Of a stretch of 30,448 nucleotides of DNA, positions 1-8,528 are shown piece after piece. Source of the DNA: Bacteroidales bacterium H5 (GTDB lineage: Bacteria; Bacteroidota; Bacteroidia; Bacteroidales; Muribaculaceae); the NCBI GenBank assembly GCA_001701225.1, contig DAAQ01000038.1, positions 1 to 30,448 of the forward strand, given 5' to 3'. The number at the start of each line of letters is the position of its first letter. The first letter of the stretch is position 1. The translations under genes and the position numbers were made by a program. Under the pieces are notes generated by a model. The model did no database searches. It was not told where the DNA came from and saw only the letters and a list, made by a program, of their open reading frames with translations.

Positions 1-118
1 TGGGGTTTCTGATAATCCCCGGCCCTCCGGGCCTCCTCCGATAAAGGATGGGTTCTGCAATACCTTTTGAGGGGGCACACGCAATTCGCGGCGTAAAGAA
101 GACTCCCCGTTGAAATTT
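1..118. repeat. Intergenic region with GC-rich repeat fragment at left window edge
   Basis: No gene is seen here. Bases 21-32 read GGCCCTCCGGGC, which is the exact reverse complement of bases 30312-30323 near the other end of the window. Both lie in short C/G-run, non-coding DNA outside the outermost genes. I read this as the edge of a dispersed intergenic repeat (REP-like), as is common in Bacteroidales genomes. The element is cut by the window edge, so its full length and copy number cannot be judged. No convincing terminator hairpin for the GH51 gene that ends at 119 was found in this stretch. Confidence 0.4.
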
Positions 119-2557
119 TTATCTTACCCTGATGACGGCGAAGGAGTAGGGTGGGAGGGTGAGGTTGGGGAGGGTGAGGGTTGTCTGGACGGGGATGGCG
201 CGGGTGTCGGCGGGTGTGCCGGTGAGGATAGTGGCCCGGACGGAGCCCGGTTTTACCCCGAGTGCAGAGAGGTCGATATTTCCCTTGGCCTCGACCGGGA
301 GTAGGTTGACGGCCTTGATGATATGTTCGCCGGTCTTTTCGTCGGTCGTGACTGAGATGCCTATGCGGTGGGCTACGTCGGGATTGTCGCTGTCGACCTT
401 GAGAGGCGCGGGGATATAGCGTGTGCCGGGATTGTTGCCGAACAGACGCTGTACATGATAGTCGACCGTGGGCCTGAGCGAATCGTTGTTGAAATAGATG
501 AGGTCGGGACGCCACTGCGTATGCCCCTCCTTGGCCAGCAGTGGCGCGTATGAGGTCATCTCGACCACATCGCCGTTGCGCTCTACCGCCGTAAGGTACA
601 GTGCCTCGGCAAGCGCGGTCTCGACATTGCTCGGGCGTCCGGGCAGATGGGCGGCATATTCGCCGAGATATACCTTGGTGCCTCCGCGGCGGTAGCGGTC
701 GTAATAGTCCTGATTGTGTATCATCCATGCCGGGTCGACGTAATAGTGCTCGTCGACCATGGGGATGTCGAGCTCGCGGGCCAGACGCCATCCGGCGTCA
801 TAGTCGGCACCCTCGTAGAAGGGGCCTACGGTGCCCACCACAGTAATCTCGGGATAGCGGGCGCGCACGGCATCGTATATCATCCTGAAACGGGCCTCGA
901 ACACTTCGGATATGAGGTCTTCGTTGCCTATGCCGAGATATTTGAGGTTGAACGGCTCGGGGTGTCCGGCCGCAGCACGGCGCGCGCCCCACTCTGTCGA
1001 GATGTCGCCGTTGGCATACTCGATGAGGTCGAGCACGTCGCGGACATATGCATCCATCTCCTCCATCGGTATTCCGCATTGCTGCCCGAGCGATGTGATT
1101 GGGTGGTCAGAGTGATGGGCCGCGACGCTCGAGTTCTGGCACGGCACACCCGCCGAGAGGACGGGGAGCGGTTCGGCGCCGAGATCCTCGCAGAAGAGGA
1201 AATACTCGTGATAGCCAAGTCCGCGGGTCTGGTGATAGTTCCAGATGTTGCGCAGCGGCTTGCGGGCCTCGAGTGGGCCGACAGAGCCTTTCCAGTCATA
1301 GATATTGTCTATGCCGTTGCCGTGTGCCACACAGCCGCCAGGAAAGCGCACGAACCTCGGTCTGAGGTCGGCGAGCGTCTGCGCGAGGTCGGCACGAAGA
1401 CCGTTCTCACGCCCCTTGAATGTATTTTTGGGGAATAGCGACACCATATCGACCCCCGCGTCGGTGCCTTTGGGGAAGATGAGGTTGAGCCGCGCGCCCG
1501 AGACGCTGCGCGATGCACGCAGGAGGGTGGTGCAGGTGGCCCATCCGCCCGAGCCTTTGGCCTTCAGGACACCCTTGGCCACTGTCTCTCCCTCGGGCGT
1601 GGTGAGTGTCACGGTGATATTGACGGCATGTGGTGTCCGCAGCGCCACGCTGAGGCGGTATTTCTCTCCTTTCGTGAGGCTTATGCCGTCATAGCCCGAG
1701 TTTGTCAGTGTCAGGGAGCCCTTCACCGACATATAATGTGGATTATTGGGGTGTATGGGTGCGATTGTGTCGACGGTAGCTGTGCCGTCGCCTGTTGTGC
1801 TCCACGAGTGTGTGGCGCACCAGGCGGGGTCACCCTTGCGGTCTGACGGGATGTACTCGAAGTCACGGTTCTGCACCAGCTCGGCATAGAGGCCACCGTC
1901 TGCGGCATAGTTGATGTCCTCGAAGAATATCCCTATCAGCTTGTCTGAAATGGGATAGGATCTGGCCGGGTCTGCGGTGGCCGAGAATGTCACCGTGCCG
2001 AGCCCTGCGAATCGCGCCGGGTCGTCGGCGGCATGCTGCGAGTAGAGGGCAGCGAGCCGGGCACGTTCTGTGGCATAGGCCCGTAGGCTCTCGGCAAATT
2101 CAGGCATAATATCCTGACGGTAGCCCTTGACCGTCACGCCGTCAATCGTGGCCGAGTCCGGGGTTATGGGATGGAGCGGACGCATATCGCGCGGCAGGTC
2201 GTGGGGACTTGCGAAATATCTCTGCGGCTCCCACCGCTGCAGGTCGGGCGAGACCGCGAGGGCTGTCACCGAGCCGTCGGGCATCGCCTCCCAGACGCAA
2301 GTCCATGCCGAGTCGGCGGCGTTGACGAACAGGCGCGGCGAGAACATCTTCTTGCCCGCACCCCACGGGCCGAAATCCGAGCTGACAAAATTCAGCCTGT
2401 CGCCTATAGGGCTCCATTGCGCTCCCTCACCGCTGCGCAGGGCCAGACGGAGACCCGACTTGCCGTCGGGGGTCGAGTATGAGAAAAGCTGTTCGCCCGA
2501 TGCGCCGGAGGCTGTGAGCGATGCGAGGATTATCGGCAGAAGATGTCTGTATTTCAT
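119..2557 (-). CDS. GH51 alpha-L-arabinofuranosidase with extra N-terminal domain, exported
   Basis: This enzyme probably removes terminal alpha-L-arabinofuranosyl residues from arabinan or arabinogalactan side chains of pectin in the periplasm. An N-terminal signal peptide of about 21 residues (ending near ASG) has no lipobox cysteine. The GH51 part begins near residue 195 with the family's GIFFEDINYAADGGLYAE motif. The putative acid/base is E546 in GIGNED and the nucleophile is E633 in YLGEYAAH, so both catalytic glutamates are present. At 812 residues it is longer than a plain GH51 (about 500-650). Residues about 22-170 form an additional domain with GH43-propeller-like phrases (FSPRLFVN, AWTCVWE, SPDLQRWEPQRYF) but no complete catalytic triad that I can see. 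The gene starts 14 nt beyond the stop of the upstream GH2 gene, so the two form an operon. The GH51 assignment is secure; arabinan as natural substrate is inferred from context. Confidence 0.93.
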   Translation of the reverse strand: MKYRHLLPIILASLTASGASGEQLFSYSTPDGKSGLRLALRSGEGAQWSPIGDRLNFVSSDFGPWGAGKKMFSPRLFVNAADSAWTCVWEAMPDGSVTALAVSPDLQRWEPQRYFASPHDLPRDMRPLHPITPDSATIDGVTVKGYRQDIMPEFAESLRAYATERARLAALYSQHAADDPARFAGLGTVTFSATADPARSYPISDKLIGIFFEDINYAADGGLYAELVQNRDFEYIPSDRKGDPAWCATHSWSTTGDGTATVDTIAPIHPNNPHYMSVKGSLTLTNSGYDGISLTKGEKYRLSVALRTPHAVNITVTLTTPEGETVAKGVLKAKGSGGWATCTTLLRASRSVSGARLNLIFPKGTDAGVDMVSLFPKNTFKGRENGLRADLAQTLADLRPRFVRFPGGCVAHGNGIDNIYDWKGSVGPLEARKPLRNIWNYHQTRGLGYHEYFLFCEDLGAEPLPVLSAGVPCQNSSVAAHHSDHPITSLGQQCGIPMEEMDAYVRDVLDLIEYANGDISTEWGARRAAAGHPEPFNLKYLGIGNEDLISEVFEARFRMIYDAVRARYPEITVVGTVGPFYEGADYDAGWRLARELDIPMVDEHYYVDPAWMIHNQDYYDRYRRGGTKVYLGEYAAHLPGRPSNVETALAEALYLTAVERNGDVVEMTSYAPLLAKEGHTQWRPDLIYFNNDSLRPTVDYHVQRLFGNNPGTRYIPAPLKVDSDNPDVAHRIGISVTTDEKTGEHIIKAVNLLPVEAKGNIDLSALGVKPGSVRATILTGTPADTRAIPVQTTLTLPNLTLPPYSFAVIRVR

Positions 2558-2571
2558 GTGATGTCTGTCTT

Positions 2572-5373
2572 TTACTTACGGTTCAGAAAATCAAATGTCA
2601 GCTTTATCCTCAGCCCCTTGTCGCCGGGATTGAGGCGTATGTTCGGGGCCTGTGCCTGCGGGCCGAGCTGCCCGACCGGCTTGTATGACTGCATGGGTGG
2701 AATCTCGAGCAGGAATGATATGTCACCCTCGGGGAACGGCATCATCGTGTCCTTGCCGTCGCGCCGTGCCGCTGGCTCGGCGGGGGTGAAGAGGCGCATA
2801 TACAGCCCGTCGGTCTCCGAATAGACTGTGAACGGAGCGGAGTCCGACTCGACTGTGCCCCAGTAGGTGTTGGCGTGATACCCCTTGAACTCGGGATAGA
2901 CAAGATGTCTTGCCGACTCGCCGGTCACGGTGTTGTTATAGTCCTTGTGCCACAGGCCCACATTCATGCCACGCTGACGGTTGCGCCACACGCGATAGGG
3001 GCCGCGGCCCATCCACCGGAATCCTGTGGCCTCCTCTTCGGGATACGAGAATGTGAGTCCGAAGCTACGTGCCTCGTCGTCGAAGAATTTACCCTTATAT
3101 CCGTGACCGCGACGGTCGTTGAGCATCACTGCGTCCATTCCGAGGAGCCCGGCGGGTGTCATGCGCCACTCTATCGAGTCGATGGCTCCGCGGTACCGGG
3201 CCACAATCACGGCATCGTCGCCGTCGGCACGCCCGGACATCGAGATAAGCTCGGCCTTCATCCCCACAGGCACAGGCCCGTCGCGGAAGGGTATCCGTTT
3301 GCCATTTATCTCTATGGATGCAATCTGTCCCGTGCGGGTGTCGAATGTCACCGTGAGGCCGTTGGCACTGAGGGTTGAGTCGGTCGCGATGGCGCGTCCT
3401 GTGGCCGTCGGGAGGCGATGCGCCATGACGTATTGGTCGGCATAGCGTGCGGGCATTGACCAGGTGTTTATGGTGTCGCCGTGGGCGTCAATGGCCGCGA
3501 GGCAGAGCAGGTCAGCATCCTTGGGCATAGAGGTCAGACCCAGGCTGACGTTACTCTTTTCTCCGGGCATTATGGCCGGGAGGTTGCATGAGCCCGAGGC
3601 CACTGTCCTGACCGCATTCCCCTCGGCAGGGGTGGGAACCGACACAATACGCCAGTCCATGCGGATGTCGCCAAGCGATTTTGACAGGTATCCGTTGCCT
3701 ATGGCGAGCGTGCCGTCAAAATTCGGCGTCACGGCCACCGGGTCGATGGTGACGGGCGACCAGACATCGCGTATGGTGTACCAGCTTGCCTCCTTCTCCC
3801 TGTACGGGCCGACGATGCCGTCGGGGCCATTGGGGCCGTCGGTGTCTATGGCTCCCCCGCGGTCGCGCCGCTCGATACCCTCGTCAGCCCACGACCAGAT
3901 GAATCCTCCGGCAAAGCGTGGATTCTGCGACCAGTTGCTCCAGAATCCGTCGAGCGACGTCCCGGCCCCCTTGTCATATTGTGCATGGAGGAACTCTGTG
4001 GGCATGAACACCTCATAGCCGTTTCCGAGCCTCGCCACACCTGTCTGATATGCAGGATAGTGGTGTGCGTCCACGCCACCGCGGTTGGCCCAGGCATAGA
4101 CCACATGGCGTCCCTGCGGGTCGTATGCGCCGAACATCGGTTCAAGGTCATAGTTGAACCCCCCTTCGTTGCCGTTGCTCCACGCGAAGATGCAGGGATG
4201 ATTGACGTCGCGTGTCACCATCTCGCGCAATATCCGTCCCCCCTCTGCGGTCGAGTAGGGGGTCTGCCATCCGGGGAGCTCGTTCAGGTAGAGCACTCCG
4301 AGCGAGTCGCATATGTCGAGCAGGTGGCTGTCGGGGGGATAGTGCGAGCGGATGGCGTTGGCGTTCATTCCTTTGATTAGCTTCACGTCCTCGATGTCGC
4401 GCTCGCGGCTCCCTGTGCGCCCCGTCTCGGGGTAGAAGCAGTGGCGGTTGACACCCTTGACGCGGATTTTCCGGCCATTGAGATAGAATCCGTCCCTCTC
4501 CCTGAACTCGACCGTACGGAATCCCGTGCGCTCGGTCATTGTGTGGGCCACGGTGCCGTCGGGTGCTGTCAGCTCGAATGTCAGGTCATAGAGCTGGGGT
4601 GTCTCCGGGTGCCAGGGACGGATGTTGTCGAATTTCAGTGTTATCCGCTGGCTGTCGGCCTCGCAGAGTGCCGTCTCGCGGGTCTGTCCCGCGCACGTCA
4701 CCCTCAGCCGTGAGCCGGGCGCCATCTTGTCGGTGAGGAGGTCGAGTGTCAGTGTCCCGTCGTGCCGCGGGTCGAGGGCCACACGCCTGATGCGCGTCAT
4801 GGGTGACACCTGCAGGTAGACCGGGCGGTAGATGCCGCCGAAGAGCCACCAGTCTGCCTTGCGTTCGGCTCCGTTGATGCTTGCGTCTGATGACTCCTTT
4901 GCCACCTCGACCTCGAGTGTATTTTTCCGTCCCCATCTCACAAGGGGCGTTATGTCGTATGTGAATTGAGTGAATCCCCCTTTGTGTACCGGGCCAGCGC
5001 TCTTTCCGTTCACGGTGACCGCGGCATCGGTCATTACTCCCTCGAATACCAGTTCTACACGCTGTCCCTGCCATTTGGCCGGGAGGTTGAATGTGGTGCG
5101 GTATGTGCCTGTCTCGTCTGCAGGTGCCGACCCAGGACGGTCGTGGTAATATCGTCCGTATGTGTAGGCTCCGAATCCCTCCTGTTCCCAGCACGAGGGG
5201 ACATGTATCTTCTTCCATCTCCCCGAGTTCATCCCGTCCGAGCACTTGAAATCCCAAAGCACTGCGTCATTGTCCCCCATACCCGACAGGGGGACGGTCA
5301 CCGTTGTCCCGGCACGGCTGCACAGCCATGCCGGGATAGCGATGATCAAGCTCAATACATAATGTAATTTCAT
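2572..5373 (-). CDS. GH2 beta-galactosidase (LacZ-type five-domain), exported
   Basis: This is a probable periplasmic beta-galactosidase acting on galactan or arabinogalactan side chains. After a signal peptide (residues 1 to about 22) come a jelly-roll sugar-binding domain with WKKIHVPSCWEQEGFGAYTYGRYYHDRPG, an Ig-like domain, the TIM barrel starting near YLNGRKIRVKGVNRHCFYPE, and a C-terminal Bgal_small_N-type domain with FRWMGRGPYRVWRNR. The predicted acid/base is E403 in WSNGNEGG and the nucleophile is E460 in MPTEFLHA. The length of 933 residues fits LacZ-type enzymes. A cysteine at residue 18 follows AWL, which does not fit a lipobox, so a soluble periplasmic protein is more likely. It is the first gene of a two-gene operon with the GH51 gene. 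Other GH2 specificities (for example beta-galacturonidase) cannot be excluded, because PUL GH2 enzymes vary. Confidence 0.88.
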   Translation of the reverse strand: MKLHYVLSLIIAIPAWLCSRAGTTVTVPLSGMGDNDAVLWDFKCSDGMNSGRWKKIHVPSCWEQEGFGAYTYGRYYHDRPGSAPADETGTYRTTFNLPAKWQGQRVELVFEGVMTDAAVTVNGKSAGPVHKGGFTQFTYDITPLVRWGRKNTLEVEVAKESSDASINGAERKADWWLFGGIYRPVYLQVSPMTRIRRVALDPRHDGTLTLDLLTDKMAPGSRLRVTCAGQTRETALCEADSQRITLKFDNIRPWHPETPQLYDLTFELTAPDGTVAHTMTERTGFRTVEFRERDGFYLNGRKIRVKGVNRHCFYPETGRTGSRERDIEDVKLIKGMNANAIRSHYPPDSHLLDICDSLGVLYLNELPGWQTPYSTAEGGRILREMVTRDVNHPCIFAWSNGNEGGFNYDLEPMFGAYDPQGRHVVYAWANRGGVDAHHYPAYQTGVARLGNGYEVFMPTEFLHAQYDKGAGTSLDGFWSNWSQNPRFAGGFIWSWADEGIERRDRGGAIDTDGPNGPDGIVGPYREKEASWYTIRDVWSPVTIDPVAVTPNFDGTLAIGNGYLSKSLGDIRMDWRIVSVPTPAEGNAVRTVASGSCNLPAIMPGEKSNVSLGLTSMPKDADLLCLAAIDAHGDTINTWSMPARYADQYVMAHRLPTATGRAIATDSTLSANGLTVTFDTRTGQIASIEINGKRIPFRDGPVPVGMKAELISMSGRADGDDAVIVARYRGAIDSIEWRMTPAGLLGMDAVMLNDRRGHGYKGKFFDDEARSFGLTFSYPEEEATGFRWMGRGPYRVWRNRQRGMNVGLWHKDYNNTVTGESARHLVYPEFKGYHANTYWGTVESDSAPFTVYSETDGLYMRLFTPAEPAARRDGKDTMMPFPEGDISFLLEIPPMQSYKPVGQLGPQAQAPNIRLNPGDKGLRIKLTFDFLNRK

Positions 5374-5392
5374 GGTATCAGTTATTGTATCG

Positions 5393-5400
5393 CAAAGTTA
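5393..5400 (-). promoter_or_regulatory. -7 promoter element of the GH2-GH51 operon
   Basis: On the minus strand this reads TAACTTTG, an exact match to the Bacteroidota -7 consensus TAnnTTTG, about 20 bp before the GH2 start codon. It implies a very short leader. No clear TTTG -33 element lies at the usual distance, which suggests that activation is needed. The same TAACTTTG octamer precedes the GH43 operon and the GH28-GH105 gene. Confidence 0.6.
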
Positions 5401-5423
5401 TGCATTATTCCTGACATCCATGT

Positions 5424-5446
5424 GTGGAAATCAATCAATCATCCAC
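5424..5446. promoter_or_regulatory. Inverted repeat upstream of GH2-GH51 promoter, possible operator
   Basis: GTGGA (5424-5428) and TCCAC (5442-5446) form a 5-bp inverted repeat around 13 bp that contains ATCAATCAATCA. It sits just upstream of where the -33 box of the GH2 promoter should be. This is a regulator site candidate only; short inverted repeats occur by chance. Confidence 0.22.
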
Positions 5447-5513
5447 GGAAATATGCTAACAGCCCCCGGGTTTCCTATCTTTATGCCTCTCATGACATCA
5501 TTCCTCTGTCACT

Positions 5514-5548
5514 CAAAAAAACTGCGCGGCCCGGGCGGGTCGCGCAGT
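5514..5548 (-). terminator. Rho-independent terminator of the GH43-CE8-uxaBAC-exuT operon
   Basis: The arms 5521-5532 and 5537-5548 pair over 12 bp (one G-T wobble) around a 4-base loop. On the minus strand the hairpin is followed by six T (5515-5520). It starts 26 bases after the exuT stop codon, so it closes the hexuronate operon before the GH2 promoter. Confidence 0.88.
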
Positions 5549-5574
5549 GGTTATGGGGGATGGAGCCGTAAGGC

Positions 5575-7074
5575 TTAGGCTACGACTTTCTTGTAGCGGG
5601 GAACGAGGAGCTTCATGATGCACCAGCCCACGAGGTAGGCCACACCGCAGATGCAGAACACTACGAAATAGCCTGCGGGCTTGCCCACGTAGCTCATGAA
5701 TGCCATCTGGGTCTGTGCGGCATAGTCGAACAGGATGCCCGAGCAGTAGTTGATCAGGAACGAGCCGATACCTCCGGCCATACCGCCGATACCGATGATG
5801 GTGGCGATGGTGCTCTTGGGGAACATGTCACCTACAACAGAGTAGATGTTGGCCGACCACGACTGGTGTGCGGCGCCGGCGATGCCGATGATGATGATGG
5901 GCATCCAGCGCGAAACCGAGCTGAGGGGCTGGGCCAGGAGGGCCAGGAGGGGGAACAGAGCGAAGATGAACATGGCCTTCATGCGTGCCGAGTAGGGGTT
6001 GACGTTGATGCCGCGGCGTGCAGCATTGTCAATGAAGATTGTCGGCAGCTTGCCACCGTAGATCGAGAGCATGGTGATGAGGTAGAGCACGAAAATCATG
6101 AGCATACCCTCGCCCTCGGATGTCGACAGGCCGAACACGTCGGTGATGTAGGCGGGTGTCCAGAAGAGGAAGAACCACCACACGCCGTCGGTGAGGAACT
6201 TGCCGAAGAACACTGCCCATGTCTGAGGATACTTGAAACACTTGAAGAAGGGGATGGTGACAGTCTCGCTGTCCTCGATCTCGGCCTTCTCGCGTGCGGT
6301 CTCGTCGGGGGTGGTGTTGTCCTGCTCGATATAGGCGAGCTCGGCAGCGTTGACGTGGGGGTTCTCGGCGGGTGCCTTGTAGAGGAATACCCAGAAGCCC
6401 ATCCAGACAAAGCCGAGGGCGCCGATGATGATGAACGCCATCTCCCAGCCGTTGCCCCAGCCGATGCTCTGGAAATACTTGGCGAGCGGGCCGATGGAGA
6501 ACGGGGCGATGAGGGCGCCGACAGCCGAACCTGCGTTGAAGATCGAGGTGGCATATGCGCGGTCACGCTTGGGGAAATACTCGGCTGTAACCTTGATGGC
6601 GGCGGGGAAGTTGCCGGCCTCGCCGAGGGCGAGGATGGTGCGCGCGCCGAGGAAGAAATATACCGAGACGGTGGCGATTGTCACTGCGACGTCGCCTGTG
6701 GCGTGAAGCAGCTCACTGGCGGTGTGGAGGCCGAGATAGTGCTCGGTGGCGACACCGCAGACAGCGTGGAGGCAGGCTCCGGCCGACCATACGCCGATGG
6801 CCCAGAGGTAGCCTTTCTTTGTGCCCATCCAGTCGATGAAGCGGCCTGCCAGAAGGTTGGCCACGGCATAGACGATAGAGAACACGGCTGTGATGAGGCC
6901 ATAGTTGGCATCGGTCCAGTGGAACTCGGGAGAGATGAACTCCTTCCAGGTAAGCGAGAGCACCTGGCGGTCCATGTAATTGACGGTCGTAGCGAGGAAG
7001 AGCAACGCACAGATGGTCCAACGGAAGTTGGTCATCTTCTGATTGGCTGCTGCCAGAGGTGAGGTAGCGGCCAT
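5575..7074 (-). CDS. exuT: Hexuronate transporter, MFS (ExuT-like)
   Basis: This inner-membrane proton symporter of the anion:cation symporter group of the major facilitator superfamily probably takes up galacturonate/glucuronate released in the periplasm. The protein is 499 residues with about twelve hydrophobic segments. It starts with FRWTICALLFLATTVNYMDRQVL, typical of ExuT, and carries the LGARTILALGEAGNFPAAIKVTAEYFPKRDRAYATSIFNAGSAVG region characteristic of hexuronate transporters. The charged loop EQDNTTPDETAREKAEIEDSE is the central cytoplasmic loop. The ATG at 7074 lies 2 nt after the uxaC stop codon, so the genes are translationally coupled. An internal ATG at 7035 (residue 14) would give a more usual ExuT N-terminus and is an alternative start. 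It is the last gene of the operon. Confidence 0.92.
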   Translation of the reverse strand: MAATSPLAAANQKMTNFRWTICALLFLATTVNYMDRQVLSLTWKEFISPEFHWTDANYGLITAVFSIVYAVANLLAGRFIDWMGTKKGYLWAIGVWSAGACLHAVCGVATEHYLGLHTASELLHATGDVAVTIATVSVYFFLGARTILALGEAGNFPAAIKVTAEYFPKRDRAYATSIFNAGSAVGALIAPFSIGPLAKYFQSIGWGNGWEMAFIIIGALGFVWMGFWVFLYKAPAENPHVNAAELAYIEQDNTTPDETAREKAEIEDSETVTIPFFKCFKYPQTWAVFFGKFLTDGVWWFFLFWTPAYITDVFGLSTSEGEGMLMIFVLYLITMLSIYGGKLPTIFIDNAARRGINVNPYSARMKAMFIFALFPLLALLAQPLSSVSRWMPIIIIGIAGAAHQSWSANIYSVVGDMFPKSTIATIIGIGGMAGGIGSFLINYCSGILFDYAAQTQMAFMSYVGKPAGYFVVFCICGVAYLVGWCIMKLLVPRYKKVVA

Positions 7075-7076
7075 GA

Positions 7077-8501
7077 TCAGAATTTGAAGAAGTTCTTGGC
7101 GTTGTTATAGCAGATGTCCTCTATCATCTGGTTGACACGCTGCTCCTCATAGCCGGTGTAGGGTATCTCGCCGTTCTCGATGTCGTTGCCGACAAGGTTG
7201 CAGAGTGTGCGGCGGAAATACTCGTGGCGCGGGTAAGAGAGGAACGAACGCGAGTCGGTGAGCATGCCCACGAAGCGGCTCAGGAGGCCGAGCAGCGACA
7301 GTGCGTTCATCTGCTTCTGCATACCGTCTTTCTGGTCGAGGAACCACCAGCCCGAACCGAACTGAATCTTGCCGGGGATAGAGCCGTCCTGGAAGTTGCC
7401 GAGCATTGTGGCGATGACCTCGTTGGCGCAGGGGTTGAGGTTATAGAGAATGGTCTTGGTGAGCTTGCCGCGGGTGTTGAGCTTGTCGAGGAAACGGGCG
7501 CACGACTTGGCGGTGTTGAACTCGCCGATCGAGTCGAAGCCTGTGTCGGGGCCGAGCAGCTTGAACATCTTGGTGTTGTTGTTGCGGATGGCACCATAGT
7601 GGAACTGCTGTGTCCAGCCCGAGTTGTAGTCCATCTCGCCGAACACGATGAGCATGGCGCTCTTGAACTTGTGTATCTCCTCCTCGGTGAGCTCCTTGCC
7701 GCCATATACCTTGTCGAAGATAGCGTCTATCTCGCCGTCGGTATAGTCTGCGGCATAGAACTCCTCGATGCCGTGGTCAGAGAGGCGGCAGCCCATCTCC
7801 TCGAAGAAATCGTGACGCTTCTGGAGGGCGTCTACCATGTCGGCGAACTTGCTGATGTTGACACCCGATACCTCGGCGAGCTTCTCGACGTATGCGCGGA
7901 ACTCGGCGGGGTTCTCGACGGCCATGGCCTTGTCGGGACGCCAGGTGGGGAGCATCTTGATCTCGAAGCCGCTGTCGCGCACGGCCTTGTGATATTCGAG
8001 CGAGTCGACGGGATCGTCGGTGGTGCAGACGGTCTCGACGTTGTAGCGGCGCATGAGGCCGCGGGCGGTCATGTTCGGGTCGTTGAGCAGCTTGTCGTTG
8101 CAGGCGTCAAAAATCTCCTTGGCGGTCTCGGGGTTGAGCAGCTTGTCGATGCCGAAGGCTGTCTTGAGCTCGAGATGTGTCCAGTGGTAGAGGGGGTTGC
8201 GGAAGGTGTAGGGGACTGTCTCGGCCCACTTCTGGAACTTCTCCCAGTCTGTGGTGTCGGTGCCGGTGCAGAAGCGCTCGTCAACACCGTTCGAGCGCAT
8301 GGCACGCCACTTGTAGTGGTCACCGCCAAGCCATATCTCGGTGATTGACTTGAACCTGTGGTCATCGGCCACCATCTTGGGAATGAGGTGGCAGTGATAG
8401 TCGATGATGGGCATCTTGGCCGCATGCTCGTGATATAGTTTCTGCGCCGTGGGGGTCTGGAGCAGGAAATTTTCGTCCATGAATGGTTTCATAGGATTCA
8501 A
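7077..8501 (-). CDS. uxaC: Uronate isomerase (glucuronate/galacturonate isomerase)
   Basis: This cytoplasmic enzyme converts D-galacturonate to D-tagaturonate (and D-glucuronate to D-fructuronate), the first intracellular step after ExuT. The 474-residue length matches the family. Near the N-terminus MPIIDYHCHL gives the metal-binding HxH pair (H36, H38) of this amidohydrolase-superfamily enzyme. Further family signatures are TDDPVDSLEYHK, the LPTWRPDKA segment, the GAIRNNN stretch and the C-terminal GWWFLDQKDGM and LTDSRSFLSYPRHEYFRR segments. The annotated start has a second methionine three residues later (MNPMKPFMDE), which is equally possible. The 27-nt gap to uxaA and the 2-nt gap to exuT place it inside the operon. 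Confidence 0.96.
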   Translation of the reverse strand: MNPMKPFMDENFLLQTPTAQKLYHEHAAKMPIIDYHCHLIPKMVADDHRFKSITEIWLGGDHYKWRAMRSNGVDERFCTGTDTTDWEKFQKWAETVPYTFRNPLYHWTHLELKTAFGIDKLLNPETAKEIFDACNDKLLNDPNMTARGLMRRYNVETVCTTDDPVDSLEYHKAVRDSGFEIKMLPTWRPDKAMAVENPAEFRAYVEKLAEVSGVNISKFADMVDALQKRHDFFEEMGCRLSDHGIEEFYAADYTDGEIDAIFDKVYGGKELTEEEIHKFKSAMLIVFGEMDYNSGWTQQFHYGAIRNNNTKMFKLLGPDTGFDSIGEFNTAKSCARFLDKLNTRGKLTKTILYNLNPCANEVIATMLGNFQDGSIPGKIQFGSGWWFLDQKDGMQKQMNALSLLGLLSRFVGMLTDSRSFLSYPRHEYFRRTLCNLVGNDIENGEIPYTGYEEQRVNQMIEDICYNNAKNFFKF

Positions 8502-8528
8502 GGTTTTGGTGGGTTGGTTTGATTTAAG

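Noticed and set aside
647..1438. Long plus-strand ORF (263 codons) opposite the GH51 gene
   Set aside because: Antisense shadow of a GC-rich gene. The product has no recognisable domain, and the GH51 catalytic motifs are on the other strand.
5320..5373. Lipoprotein signal on the GH2 enzyme (cysteine 18)
   Set aside because: The residues before the cysteine are AWL, which does not fit the lipobox; a soluble signal peptide is more likely.
5866..7062. 398-codon plus-strand ORF opposite exuT
   Set aside because: Acidic low-complexity translation caused by codon bias of the transporter gene; no promoter or family match.
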